Notes under the pieces: model-generated
Told to the model about the DNA's origin: nothing
Database searches by the model: none
What the model saw: the letters and a program-made list of their open reading frames with translations, nothing else
Position numbers and translations under genes: made by a program
DNA from: Nageia nagi
Taxonomy: Eukaryota > Pinophyta
NCBI GenBank assembly: GCA_050084985.1
Contig: JBITNC010000001.1
Coordinates: 26,226,001-26,290,000, forward strand
DNA length: 64,000 bases
Direction: 5' to 3'
In this document: one piece after another, positions 34,045 to 45,829 of the stretch
Layout: every line of letters begins with the position of its first letter
Numbering within the stretch: position 1 is the stretch's first letter

Positions 34045-34835
34045 TGCTTTTAAACCCTTAAAACTGAATAACTATTGAACCATGAGATAGACTTACTCCC
34101 TCATATCTCAAATCCTCTCCACTGAAGGAGGCATTCTTGAAACCTCGTTAACCATTGAAGGTATAAGTAAATCCTTAAAATGCCATTGAATGGGCAAGGT
34201 GCTCCACCTATGCTATAGATAATCATGATCCCATCGCTTGACTACCCTCTAAACACTTCACCTAGGAATGAATTGCTTAGCATCGTTAATACTTATGTCA
34301 AAGGTCTATAGTAAGTATAATAATAATTAATAGTTGCCCAATATTGAAGCTTTGATGTTTATTTATACATTGCTCATGTTCAAAACTCACCTACGAGTCA
34401 TCCCAATCCCATCTAATCTAACATTGGGTATTTGGGTTGCCAATCACTTAAAGTACCAATGTGGGAGTCATAATAATCTAATATGCCAACATGGGGGTCA
34501 TGACCACATAAAGTTCTAACATGGGACTCTTGGAGTCCTCAAGAATCAACATGGGGGTATAGGGCCCTCCCTAATGTGGTGCTATCATGTTGGTAGTTAT
34601 CCAACTCACAAATACATAAATATACATTAGGATTCCCACATTCTAGGATCTTTAATGCAACACATGACTAATATACTACTCAAGAGGGAGACGTCCCACT
34701 TGGGGCTCATAGTGGGGTCCACATGACCTATTAAACTCCTATCCTAAGTTACAATAATGCAACTACAAGTACATCAAATATATATAGTACAAGGTGACTA
34801 GACTGGTCCCACTAAAAGTATAAGGGGATGTCACA
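34045..34835 (-). repeat. G2 5' LTR
   Basis: The edges come from alignment with 18464-19069 and 31211-31333. On the minus strand it runs from TGTGACATCC to AAAAGCA. A TATA-like TATAAATA lies near 34361-34368. It contains degenerate 30-bp repeats with a CCAACATGGGGGTC core (34440-34560). The right edge directly abuts the truncated G3 LTR. Confidence 0.8.
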
Positions 34836-35028
34836 TTCCTCCATACAACTCAATGAATATTTCTCCAAAATTAAATCTCTACCCCTTTTACACATATTTA
34901 TAGTGATCTTATCCTAAGCCTAATTGGTAGTTCATCATAAAATGATGATTCCCTGATGGTTCACATTACAAATTGATAATTAATTAACTAATACTAATAA
35001 TTTAATATTATAATAAAGGATCCTAACA
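34836..35028 (-). repeat. G3 3' LTR fragment
   Basis: Aligned with the 5' LTR (48333-48540 part), sharing CCTAATTGGTAGTTCAT and GATGGTTCACATTA. The minus-strand start is TGTTAGGATCC at 35028, right after a purine-rich AATAGGGATGG. About 130 bp of the LTR is missing to the left. Confidence 0.75.
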
Positions 35029-35262
35029 TGCCATCCCTATTGGAAAAGAGCTTTATCCTCAAAGTTGAAATTGGGGAAATTGTTGTTCCAATTTATGAAG
35101 CACCTCCCAAGTCACATACTTAAGTGTTAATTTACACCATTAGATAATAACTTCAATAATGGTATGATTGTAAAGTTAACAGGTGTGTTGTTCTAAAAAT
35201 GGTTTGGGTTGAACCATTATGGAGCCATCATTTTTGAATTCAGGTAATTATGTATGAACCTT
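35029..35262 (-). pseudogene. G3 C-terminal chromodomain-like tail
   Basis: Minus-strand reading gives KYVTWEVLHKLEQQFPQFQL just before the 3' LTR, like the end of chromovirus polyproteins (aTWEd...l...FP.f.LEDK). Chromodomains are thought to steer integration to particular chromatin. The N-terminal part of the domain is not readable. Confidence 0.55.
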
Positions 35263-35267
35263 TACTT

Positions 35268-35740
35268 TGTTAGAAATTGTAATGTAATATTGTGTTATAT
35301 TTCTCTTTAATGTAAATTCACTTAATAGTTAAAGTATCTTTAGATACCTTAAAGCATTAAGAGAATAAATATTGAAAACAAATATATATATAAACATCTT
35401 TAAACTTTCCCTTGGGTAAAAGGAAGGTTAAAGGGTTGGTTAGTTCTTATAAATAGAGAGGTACCCCTCTCATTATGTAACTAGATGAAGCATGGTAATG
35501 CTTATCTTGTAGTGTTGCTCTTGTTGGAGCTTTGTTGAGAATTTGTAGGAGAGTTATCTTATGAGAAGTAATAGAATGATAGTTCAAAGTGGATGTACTT
35601 CCAAGAGTTGGAGGAACCACTATGCATTGTATGTTATCTCTTATGTGTTTATTTTCTTACTTTGCTAGATGGATGAAAGTTATATTTATTGGAGAAACTT
35701 CAAGGAGATCTTGCTTATATGGAATCCTTCAATTCCATCA
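35268..35740 (+). mobile_element. Solo copia LTR with target-site duplication
   Basis: 473 bp from TGTTAGAAAT to TTCCATCA, with TATAAATAGA near 35450 and the family motif TTGGAGGAACCACT near 35609. It is flanked by the perfect 5-bp direct repeat TACTT at 35263-35267 and 35741-35745. There are no internal sequences, so an element inserted into G3 and its LTRs then recombined. The 60-codon frame at 35589 is a by-product. Confidence 0.92.
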
Positions 35741-35745
35741 TACTT

Positions 35746-36399
35746 GTGAACCTAATACCTTTTTTAGGTAAGAGGCATGGAATATTGGATGAACTTTTGA
35801 AGATTCAAGTAACTCAAACTTGTCTATTATTTGTCTAGTACATTGGATTATGTTGTAAGGTCCATAAAACTCTAGATTTAACTTATGGGGTTCCTTTATC
35901 TTGAGAGATTTTTGATGATATGGTTAAAATCATAAGAAAACCATGTCTCCTTTAAATTCTCATTAGACCCATTATTGATCAACTTGTTGTTTCATTTGAT
36001 GTTGAGTTTTTTGAAATTCTCCTTAAGATATAAGATACCCCCCTAATTGGTTAATTTGATGTCAAATGGTTGAACATTGGTGCTATTAAGAATATAAGAG
36101 GTTATTATGGGTGTCACTTTATTATACAAATCTTCATAAGGTATCATCTTAATTATAGTTTTATATGAAGTATTATACCACTATTTTGGAAAAGGAAGCC
36201 ATTTATCCTAATGAATTAGTTGTGCAAAAGCAAAATAATGTAAATAAGTTTTTAGATGCATATTAACAATTTTTATTTATCCATTATTTTAGGGGTGATA
36301 GGTCGAACTCATATTGAGTTAATTCCATCAAATTTTGAAGATTTTTTACCCAAAATGATTGGTAAATGTAGGGTATCAGTCACTTTCTATGGTGGAGGG
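35746..36399 (-). pseudogene. G3 integrase C-terminal half (broken)
   Basis: From 36399 down the minus strand reads STIESDRYPTF, then LNMSSTYHP-stop-NNG-stop-IKI, WWYNTSYKTIIKMIPYEDLY. These match the second Asp block (SDRDp.F), the YHPQ.nGQ.e block and the wYNts...tP box of chromovirus integrases. It is the direct continuation of 44330-45060 on the other side of C3. Most stops replace expected Gln. Confidence 0.85.
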
Positions 36400-36927
36400 T
36401 GAAGGAACAAGCCTACAAGACTAAATTCTTAATTACCCAAGATCACATGAAGAGTCTCTTAAATCCTTAACCATTAAAAAAGACACACTAAAAGTAGCAT
36501 TCACATAAAATGATACCAATATAAATCATTTCCTCCAACCATGGGAGTACATCCACTAATTTAAGATCTTATTCTCAAAGAGCACTCCCTTACAACTAAC
36601 TTTTTCACTTCTCCTACCATCTTGATAAGAGCATAACTTGCTACAAACTTGAGTGAGTGATCTTAAGGAGGGCCTTCTATTTATGGGCCAAAATCCTCCC
36701 TTGGATCATCCTATTAACCATTGTAAAATTTCATAACATGCATCACCCTTTTACCCAAGGGACATGCTCATGAGATAGAGTGTAGAATAAGTTACATTAT
36801 CATATTCATAAATACTTAAAAGGTATCTATATATACTTTTAAGTATTAGTGATTTTTACATTATCATATTCATAATTAAGTATATTACATTAAGAGACTT
36901 TACAATAATGCATTATACATTTCAACA
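36400..36927 (-). repeat. C3 3' LTR
   Basis: 528 bp, minus-strand TGTTGAAATG start at 36927. Clearly alignable with 43797-44324 along its full length. A directly adjoining AAAGGAGAG polypurine tract confirms the edge. Confidence 0.9.
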
Positions 36928-37664
36928 CTCTCCTTTAATGCAATATTGGGGTAGAGAGAAGAAACAGAAAGTAAGAGAGAGTTCTCCTCCATAGAGATAC
37001 AATCGAAGATAAGAATATTTACATCTTTGAGAAATAAGCAAGATCTTAGATTCAGAATTGCTACTTTACCATTTGATGAAATAGTTTACAATACAATCAT
37101 TAACCATAATTTATTGCACTGTACAAAGTAGTCATTCAACAACAAGTTGACATGGTAAGCCTTCATGAGCCTACCCATTGAAAGTAGGTAACCTGCACTC
37201 TTAAGAAGAAAACTGCAAGCTACAAGCAGCTCATTAACAAGATTAGTTAAATACATCATATAAATATTCATATCATAATAAATAAATAAATCAATTAATA
37301 CCATTTATAAACTAATTAATGGTGCACTATAAGTCATCATGAAGATGTCAAACCAATACTTATAGTCACCTACTATATAAAAATATGTGTTGATCAACAT
37401 CAAATAGAAAGAGGATAAACACATATGAGTTTCTCATAAATGGATAAATATATAGTTCCATGAAGCACATATTGGTTTCTCACATATGAATAACTAAAAT
37501 AGTGCTAGCAGAAGCTATCATATGCTCAAAAATGTACAACTAGTTCCTCACACAAAGCAAACTAACTATGAAGGCATACATAAAATATCAACACTATACA
37601 ACCAAAAAATCCTTCTAGAGATGAAGTTTTCATCACAAATACAAATTCAACAAGAATTCAACCT

Positions 37665-40200
37665 TCATACCCCCTTGAGGGAAACTTCACCAACCTAATA
37701 GATTCCCTAAGCTTACTGAACTTAGCTTTAGGAAGTGGCTTGGTGAACAAATCAAAGAAGTTTAGGACTAATGGACAATACTACAATTAGAGGATACCAT
37801 CCAAAACCTTTTCCTTGATAAAATGTGCTTTTATTTTAACATTTTTTTTTTATGAAAATAGAGTTCTTTTCCAAAGCAATAGCCAACTGATTACCTAAAT
37901 AAATCTAATATGGATAGGCTTGCTTAGACAAAATTTCTTTTAAAATATGCCTCGACCAAATGGCTTCCTGGGCCATGAATGATATGGCTTGATATTTTAC
38001 CTATGTGGTGGAGAGAGCAGTAGTAGGTTACTTCTTGGAATTTCAAGAGATAGCACTTGAACCAATGATAAAAACATAAGTAGAGGTTGATTTTTTATCA
38101 TCTCTATCTTTCCATAGTCATAATCTAAGTACCCTAAGAGAACAAACAAAGGCAACTTGGGATACTTGAGATCAAGATCTTTTTTTCTTGCAACATACCT
38201 CAAGATTTGCTTAACAACATTAAGGTGATCAACATACAATTTTTGTATAAAAAGTACCATAAGATTTACTGTAAAGGTAATATTTGGCCTGGAGATAGTT
38301 AAATAAAGAAGACTACCAATGAATTGCCTATAAGACATAACATTTGTCAACTGAGAGTTGGAGCTAAGAGATAGATTAATTCCAAAAGAAACTGGTATCA
38401 TAGTAGGTTTGTAGTCCTCCATTCCAAACTTTTGCAATATATATGACATATAATTGATTTAACTAAAGTAGGTATAATCCTTGTATTGGTACACTTGCAT
38501 TCCAGGATAGTAGTTTAAAAGACTAAGATTAGTTATTTCAAATATCATCTTAAGTTTAGATATGCACTCTTCGATGATTTCATAATTATTCTTTATAATC
38601 AAAAAATCATCCACATAGAGAAGAATCAATACTAAGTCTTGTCCATGATTGAGCATATAAAGTTTTAAATTCGAGAAACAGTTAGAGAATCTAATGTCCA
38701 TAAAGTATCCTAAAATCTTTTGAACCAGGCTCTACGTGCTTGCTTAATTTCTACAAGAACTTATTGAGCTTGCACATAAGAGACTCTTTGCCTTCAACAA
38801 TAAACCCTTTTGGTTGATTCATGTAGATTTTCACATTTAATTCACCATTAAGAAAAGTACTCTTGACGTAAAGTTAAAAACTTTCCATCCCTAAGCTGCT
38901 AAAAGAGTAAGGATTAACCTGACTATGGGAAATTTTACCCCAGGAGTAAAGGTTTTCTCATAATCAACTCCGTATTTTTGAGAGAAACCCTTTTCTATGA
39001 ACCTTACCTTGTATTTCTTAATTTCTCCAACTGAATTGTATTTAACCTTGTAAATCCACTTATTAATAATCATGTTCTATTCATTAGGATAGGGAATCAA
39101 GTCCCAAGTTTGATATTTCATTAGAGCCTCATACTCTACTTTCATGATTTCCATCCAACATTAATGCTTTGAAGCTTCCTTGAATGATGAGGGATCATTT
39201 TTGTTATCAATTTTGGTAAATAAGGATTTGTTTAAGACCATACCTCTCATTATCTTTTATGTTGGATAATTTTGCTCTTAAGGTGATTTATCTCCATTGA
39301 CATCCAATCAATTAGGTGCAACAAAAGAGTCATAAAGATCATCCAAGTCCTCATAAGAAGCAAATTCCTCAAAAACTTCATTAAACTTTACATCCTTTGA
39401 GATAAACACTACTTTGAAGGAAGGAGAGAAGATCTTATAAACTCTATTTTGATTGTCATAGCCCATAAAGATACAATTTTTGAATATCTTATCCAACTTT
39501 TTTATTTTCTTGTAAATGATGAAGGCATAGGCATCACAACAAAAGAAACTAATATGATAGATGTTAGGTTTCTTTCTCATCCATACCTCATATGAGATTT
39601 TACCTTCAATTGCTTTCATAGCTTCATCCCATAAGAAATTAGGGGGATTTTCCAACATGCACCTAACCAATTCTTGAATGGTTATATTCTTTCTTTTAGC
39701 AACACCATTTTGTTGATGGATGTAAGGCATTATGAACTACCACTTAATCCTTTATTTGGTATATTACTCATTGCTATTATTCTCACCCTATTTTCAAATC
39801 TCATCATATTAAATTTTGAAATTAGTTTTATTTTTAACTAAGGCTATGAAATCTTTGAACTTGCCAAAGGTTTAATCCTTGTGCTCAAGTAGATAACCAA
39901 GTGTTATCCTACTAAATTTATATATGAAGGTTAGGACAAAATATGCTCTCCCAAGAGACTTAATCTAAAACAAACCTATCAAATTTGAACGCATAAGCTA
40001 AAGAGGTTGAGTTTCCCTTAATACCTTATCTTTTTCAAAAAAAATTCTTATTCATCTTGCCTAAGATACAGTTCACAAAAAGACCAATTGTAGGTGATAT
40101 TGAAGGTAAGCCTTCCATAAGATCTTGATATTTCATGACTTGCATACTTTTTTCATATTACCATTGATTACTACAATTCCATTCTTATATAATTCAAGCA
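37665..40200 (-). pseudogene. C3 pol (integrase, RT, RNase H; broken)
   Basis: 39730-39308: integrase, with PYIHQQNGVAKRKN and FLWDEAM. The preceding catalytic block near 39800 is degraded. 39073-38891: RT start, NKWIYKVKYNSVGEIKKYKV. 38701-38459: LILLYVDDFLIIKNN, YVDD box intact. 38449-37997: RNase H with SYRQFIGSLLYLTISRPNIT and ILRYVARKKDLDLKYPKLP, then a frameshift. The order and motifs follow C1 and C2. No gag or protease is seen upstream. Confidence 0.87.
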
Positions 40201-40649
40201 TTGAATTGTATAAAATAACTAATGTATAATCTAAACATATCTATCTCAACAATCTAATTATTTAAGAAGTGGAGCACAAATGAAGCATTTTAAAAATAAT
40301 TGGAATACTATCTTGATCATAAGAAGGCCATAAGTCAAGATGTATAAGTCATAAGCCATAATATTTTTAGTTGATGCATAAGTTCTTATCTATTAACAAA
40401 CATGTTGATTTGGAGGTTTTAAGGTCTCCTTCAATAATATTATTTCCTAAATGAAGAACAAGCCACTAAATGCTAACTTGATCATGTCATAATTCAAGGT
40501 GCATATGATGGAAGAAATGAAGTGATACTAATCTATAATCCATCAACATGTATTCAAGTTACATAAGCATGGATATTCTTCCCAAAAATAGAATCAATTC
40601 TTAATAGATAAACTTCCCACTAATGGATATAAAGTGGCATAAATTATAA

Positions 40650-41100
40650 TTTAGAGAAGGAAAAATATTTTTAACCACTCCAATAGTTTGTAATTTTAGA
40701 GAAAGGAAAACCTTTTTAACCACTCCAATAGTTTGCAATTTTAGATAAGGGCAAACATTTTTAACCACTACAATAATTTATAATCATAAAGAAGGGATAA
40801 CCTTTTTAACCACATCAATAGTTTGTAATTTTGAAGAATGGTGAACCTTTTTAACCACTACAATAGTTTGCAATTTTAGAGAAGGGTGAACCTTTTAAAC
40901 CACTCCAATATTTTGCAATTTTATAGAAGGGTGAACCTTTTTAATCACTCCAACAATTTCTAATCATAGATGAGGATGAACCTTTTTAACCACTCCAATA
41001 ATTTGTAATCATAGAGAAGGAAGAACCTTTTTAACCACTCCAATAATATGTAGTCATAGAGAAGGAAGAACCTTTTTTACCACTCCATCTATTATAATTC
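40650..41100. repeat. 45-bp minisatellite, about 10 copies
   Basis: The motif TTTTTAACCACTCCAATA recurs at 40668, 40713, 40758, 40803, 40848, 40893, 40938, 40983, 41028 and 41073, an almost exact 45-bp period. Units vary by a few bases. It lies where C1 has gag. Confidence 0.95.
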
Positions 41101-41479
41101 TCTATCAAAAAAGAGGAACGTAAAAATGATACATTTTTCAACAATAAAAATAGCTTAGTATCAATCCAAAAAATTGGATGAATTTTTAAAATGAAAGTAA
41201 AATGGCATCAATCCAAAAATGGATAAACTTACAAAAGATGAAAGTAAGGTGACATGAATCCAAAACATGATCATAATCTTCTAACCATGGAAGGCATTAA
41301 TCCATTTGTATAAGAAATTACATATATTGCTAATTTATATTATGCATAAGACCCAAATATTTTATTGCCTAGGCCATAAGATTATTTATCAATCAACAAT
41401 ACCATTAAAGTGTAGTTTCATTCTATTAAGAAGTTCAAGGCACAAGATAGCATGAAAATAACATTACATTATGTAAAAT

Positions 41480-43780
41480 AATTGCAATTTGTTGATTAAA
41501 TTATCTACCCAACATTGTTGAAATATTCAAATTACGGTAATTAATCAAACATATTGAATTTTAACCAAAGTTAATTAACAAGGCATGCTTAAATCAATTT
41601 CACACATGCAAAAGGTTTACAATCAAATCAAATGATATATCTCATACATCCAAAATTTTGTCATAACCAAGTAACATTATAGAGAGGGTAAAGTTGAGGT
41701 TGTTTTTTGTTTAAAAATTAGTCCTCCTGGATGCCAGCATAGAGCCCAAGTCCTACCAATCCTCAAATAGTTCCCCTTGGTCAACAATATACTCCCACAA
41801 GGAAAAGTACTAGCTATTTTTCAAGGGTGTGACATATGTTTGATCAAATAAATTATTATCTTAACTAGGTTTCAAGTTATCTTCCTAAGTTATCAAGATA
41901 ATCCTTGAATGGACGTGCAGACATGTCATATCACTACACGCATGCATGTCCACCTATATGGAGTTATGTCCAAACCAATAAAGGACTTAGGGACAATTAA
42001 TATGTACAAAATTTATACCATTTATATCATCAAACTAAAAGCTTTAATCAACCTTTTCCTCCCCTCATGGCTCCCTAAACAAGTCATGTTGCAAAATATA
42101 CGTGTGTATGTGTTCATTTTAGTGGGTACACTTTCAATGCTTGCGATTTTTGCAAAAATAAAAGCAAAGTGCTTAACATAAAGTAAAGTGCTTGAAAAAA
42201 GATACAACATACAAAAAATGAAACCTAAGAGTCCAATGGGTTTTATTACCAACCCCAAGAGGACCTCTTTATAAAAATATGCATTCATTATTTTTAAATA
42301 ACAAGAAAATAAGGAGTCCTTCCCTTTTTTAAAAAAAATGCTCCCTTACTTCAATATTTAAAAGGTACTTAGCTAAAAACAATTCCTCCCATTGTAGTTT
42401 TATGCTAAAAGAAAAGAAAATCTTTTAACTAAAATATTCATCTTCCCCCTCAAAAGCATAAAACATTACTTTATTAAACCTTTTTTTTAAAGAAGAATGA
42501 ATTAAAAAATTGCTTCATTCAAGCTAAGAAAAATATATACCTTTAAAAAATATTCCTTCATTAGTGTTAATTTCATTCCCATTAGGAAACAAATTCCTTA
42601 AAAAAATTTCCTTCCCTCTATTTAAAAAAAAATATTTTAAATATTTTTTATTATATACATGTTCGCAACTTTCTTGGCCATATTACCGAGGGTACATGTG
42701 CGCACATAGCATAGGGGAGGAGCAAGGTAGAGCATAGCGCAATGGAACGCACATTTGAGGTGGGCGGATGAGAAGAGAGATGGACAGAGTTTGACAAAGC
42801 AGGGGAGAAGGCGAGGCAATCTAGCAGTGAGGAGGGTGTTTGTAGGTGGCTAACAAGGAGCCATCTAGCAAAGTGGCACTAGTCATCATCTAATTTTCAC
42901 CTATGTTAATATATGATTTCGATGCAAAATAAAGAAATGGGATGACATGAGCTTGGAAGGTCGCGGTAGGCTGTGAGATCGCATGCTAAATCGAGGGTAA
43001 GGGGTAGCTACAAGGTGAGTTGAGGCAGGGTAGCACTATTTGTTATAGTCAAAACAAAAGCATGTATCAACTACCCAACTCGATAGATTAAGGGTGCCAT
43101 AGGCGTGTACGGCAGGGTGACCAACAACAAGGACGCTTGGCAGGAGGTGCCAACGGAGGGGCCGTCGCATGAAAGAGTGGAGGAGAAAGGGCCACAGGTG
43201 AGGGCTAACCGAAATAGCTTGTCTCTTTCAATAAAAAATATACTTTTAACTATTCTTAGATAGATGGCCAACCTTGATTTATTCCCTCCCATTTTTACGT
43301 ATTTATTGTATATATAAATTAGACATTTTCTACTATGTATAAATTTTTAGAATCTATATATATATATATAAATCCCCTTTTTATTAGAAATAATAAGCTT
43401 TCTTTTTTTTATTTTTAATTATATATTTTTGGTATAAAAACAAAAAAATTACAAGATTTACAAAACAAAGTGTAAAGTTTTTTTAATATATTAAAACTTA
43501 TATATTTTGCTATCATAATTTAATATATTATTGCTCTAAAACAAATTTTTATCATAAATTGTAATCATTAATATAAGATTTGTTAGTATGATAAAAATGT
43601 ATAGCAATAATATATTATTTTATTTTAAGCATTTTTTGTCAACAAGAATGTAACTAACACATAAACAATGTTAGTAACATAAAAAATATCAAAAAATCAA
43701 GAAGGTAGGAGGTTATACCTTCACTTGATTTTACCTATCAAGAATGAAGATGAACCTCCAAGGATGAAGTCTCCAAGAAT
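41480..43780 (-). other. C3 long leader
   Basis: Homologous to the C1 leader: 42112-42300 matches C1 21540-21740, and 41700-41840 matches C1 about 22030-22160, both inverted. 42660-43210 is a GC-rich block comparable in position to C1 20266-20530. Short frames here are not gene-like. Confidence 0.75.
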
Positions 43781-43794
43781 GGCTCTAGATACCA
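43781..43794 (-). other. C3 primer-binding site (variant)
   Basis: The minus strand reads TGGTATCTAGAGCC, the canonical TGGTATCAGAGC with one inserted T, two bases from the LTR end. Confidence 0.8.
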
Positions 43795-43796
43795 AA

Positions 43797-44324
43797 TGAA
43801 AGAATAAGCCTACAATACTAAATTCTTAATTACCCAAGATCACATGAAGACTCTCTCAAATCCTTAAGTATTAAGAACACACACTAAAAGTAGCATTCAC
43901 ATAAGATGACACCAATATAAAGTGGTCCCTCCAACCATGGGAGTACATCCACTAATCTAAGATCTTATTCTTAAAGAGAACTCTCTTACAACTCACTTTC
44001 TCACTTCTCCTACCACCTTGACAAGAGCATAATAAGCTACAAACTTGAGTAAGTGATCTGAAAGAGAGGGACTTCTATTTATAGGCCAAAATCTTCGCTT
44101 GGATCACCCTATTAACCATTGTACAATGTCATAACATGCATCACTCTTTTACCCAATGGGCATGATCATTAGATAGAGTGTAAGACAAGTTACATTATCA
44201 TATTCACAAATACTTAAAAGGTATCTAGGGATACTTTTAAGTATTAGTGAATGTTACATTATCATATTCATTGTTAATGAATTACATCAAGAGACCTTAC
44301 AATAATGCATTATACATTCCAACA
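43797..44324 (-). repeat. C3 5' LTR
   Basis: 528 bp, minus-strand start TGTTGGAATG at 44324 and end TTCTTTCA at 43797. TATA-like TATAAATAG near 44078-44086. Confidence 0.9.
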
Positions 44325-44329
44325 GAGAG

Positions 44330-45060
44330 CATATTGTGGGGCTTGAAGATGTTATTAATGAAATGTTGAGCCACATTAATAACCTTATATGGGTGAGCTA
44401 AGGAAGAAAATGTGTGTACTTGTACATCCAATCCACCATAATCATGACGACAAATTTCCCATAAGACTTTGGAAGTCTCTCAATGAAATTCATCAAAATA
44501 TCAGTCTAAGTCCATATTAGGATGGGAAGAGGCTAAAGTAATCCTAGAGTACCTATTATCTTGCCCTATTATCATTAACAAATATCATACTTTACAAAAA
44601 AAAGTTTTTTAATATCTTGTTTAATTCCAATCCAATAAAAAGATCAAACCACCCTTTTGTAAGTCTTAAAAAAACTAGAGTATCCTATTGATACTGCAAC
44701 ATGTACCGCTTGAGGTATCACCTCTCGACATGAATATTTAGAGGGTAGTACAGTACGACCCTTGAACTAAAGCACCCATTACTCCAAGTAAAATTAGATT
44801 TTATAGAATGATCATCTTAAAGTTGTTAAATCATTTATTGAGTAGAGTTATCATAGAGTCATTTCTATTTTACTTGGTTTATCTATAGAGAAACTAGGGA
44901 AGATATTGCCTACAGTGTTTTTGGTCCTTCAAATTTTACAAGAAAGAGCATTAGCTACCATATTTTTATTACCCTTCCAATACACAATCTAATAATCAAA
45001 CCCTAATATCTTAGTAAAGGAATTTGTAATCTTCCAAATGGTTTCTTCCCTTATGAACTT
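44330..45060 (-). pseudogene. G3 RNase H end and integrase N-terminal half (broken)
   Basis: Near 44990-44930 the minus strand reads ILGFDY-stop-IVYWKGNKNM followed by VANALS, the end of gypsy RNase H (fDyeI.Y.kGk.N.vADALSR). Further on, ISMDFIERLPKSYGKFVVMI marks the integrase core start with the first catalytic Asp. The stretch ends at the C3 insertion (44325). RT and protease are missing between gag and this piece. Confidence 0.8.
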
Positions 45061-45079
45061 TGAGCATTAAACTTATGTT

Positions 45080-45829
45080 CAACCAATTTATCTAGCCTAA
45101 TGGATTCCATCATGGTATTGGGATTAAACATCTTCATTTCCACTCTAATTTATCCCTCAAACCCACTAATAAAATAACTTTTTAAAAAGGATTCGTCTAA
45201 CCATTGGTGCAATTTGTAAGTTTCTTAAACTGATTCTAATATTCCTTCACTGATGTAATCTAGTGTAATTTTCTTATAACTCTCGTAAAATCTTTAAAAT
45301 CATTTTGGTCAAATCTAACAAATAATTTTTTGGTGAATTCCCCCTAAGTAGGTATGTCATTTTTCTTTTTAAACCACTTGTATCATTGGATGGCTTCATG
45401 CTCTAGATGGAATGATGCAATGTTGACCTTTTATGCCACAAAAATTTGGTTCAATGAGAAATACTCTTTTGCTTGATAAATCCAACTGGTTAGTTCATTT
45501 CCATCAAATTTTGGAGAATCTAACTTGATTTTTATTATAATAATGAATTCTTGTTGAGGACCATGATGCATTTGGTAATTTTATTCTACAAACTAATGAT
45601 AACCCAAACCTAAAATGGTTGGATACTGGGTTCACACATTTAATAATATTGCTTGTTGGACTAGTTCTAGGTTCTTGCTCAAAGTGTTATATTTAGTGTC
45701 CAACCCTACTATTCTTATATCCACATTATCAAAGGTATTTTTTAAGTTTACTTAACTCAACATATCACTAATTTGTTTTACCTCATAGGATAATTTGTCA
45801 AAGTCTTAAGATCTTCTTCTATTAGCCAT
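45080..45829 (-). pseudogene. G3 gag (broken)
   Basis: The start codon is at 45829-45827 (MANRRRS). Minus-strand reading gives DSPKFDGNELTSWIYQAKEY, then VNIASFHLEHEAIQ, WFKKKNDIPT, FTKKLFVRFDQNDFKDFTRV and ITSVKEY, matching the chromovirus gag core (fdG...WifkaE.yF, aiaSfhLeG.A..Wy, F..aL..RFg). Several stops interrupt it. The reading ends near NTMMESIRLDKLVE and is followed at once by pol sequence. Confidence 0.8.

Larger units (their letters stand above)
18464..34835 (-). mobile_element. G2: gag-protease-only gypsy element, split by the C1/C2 copia block
   Basis: The 5' LTR is at 34045-34835 (minus-strand start TGTGACATCC). The 3' LTR is in two parts: 18464-19069 matches 34045 to about 34627, and 31211-31333 matches 34714-34835. 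The 12.1 kb between the parts is copia sequence. The internal region (31334-34044) encodes gag and protease only. A polypurine-like GATAGGGGAGG on the minus strand directly precedes the 3' LTR start at 31333. Without the copia block the element would be about 4.3 kb. LTR retrotransposons that keep gag but lack pol are known in plants as TR-GAGs. No matching target duplication was found. Confidence 0.8.
36400..44324 (-). mobile_element. C3: copia element with both LTRs, gag missing
   Basis: 5' LTR 43797-44324, primer site 43781-43794, long leader (43780 to about 41480) homologous to the C1/C2 leader, 45-bp minisatellite (40650-41100), pol from about 40200 to 37665, 3' UTR, polypurine tract 36928-36938, 3' LTR 36400-36927. 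The flanks GAGGG (36395-36399) and GAGAG (44325-44329) fit a 5-bp target duplication with one change. The insertion site is inside the G3 integrase. Where gag is expected there is only non-coding sequence. Confidence 0.88.

Noticed and set aside
40650-41100. Possible CRISPR-like array
   Set aside because: Regular 45-bp period, but units are contiguous variants without distinct spacers, in a plant retroelement. It is a minisatellite.
42637-43292. Two short minus-strand frames in the GC-rich part of the C3 leader
   Set aside because: They arise from locally higher GC content. No motif is shared between them or with C1.
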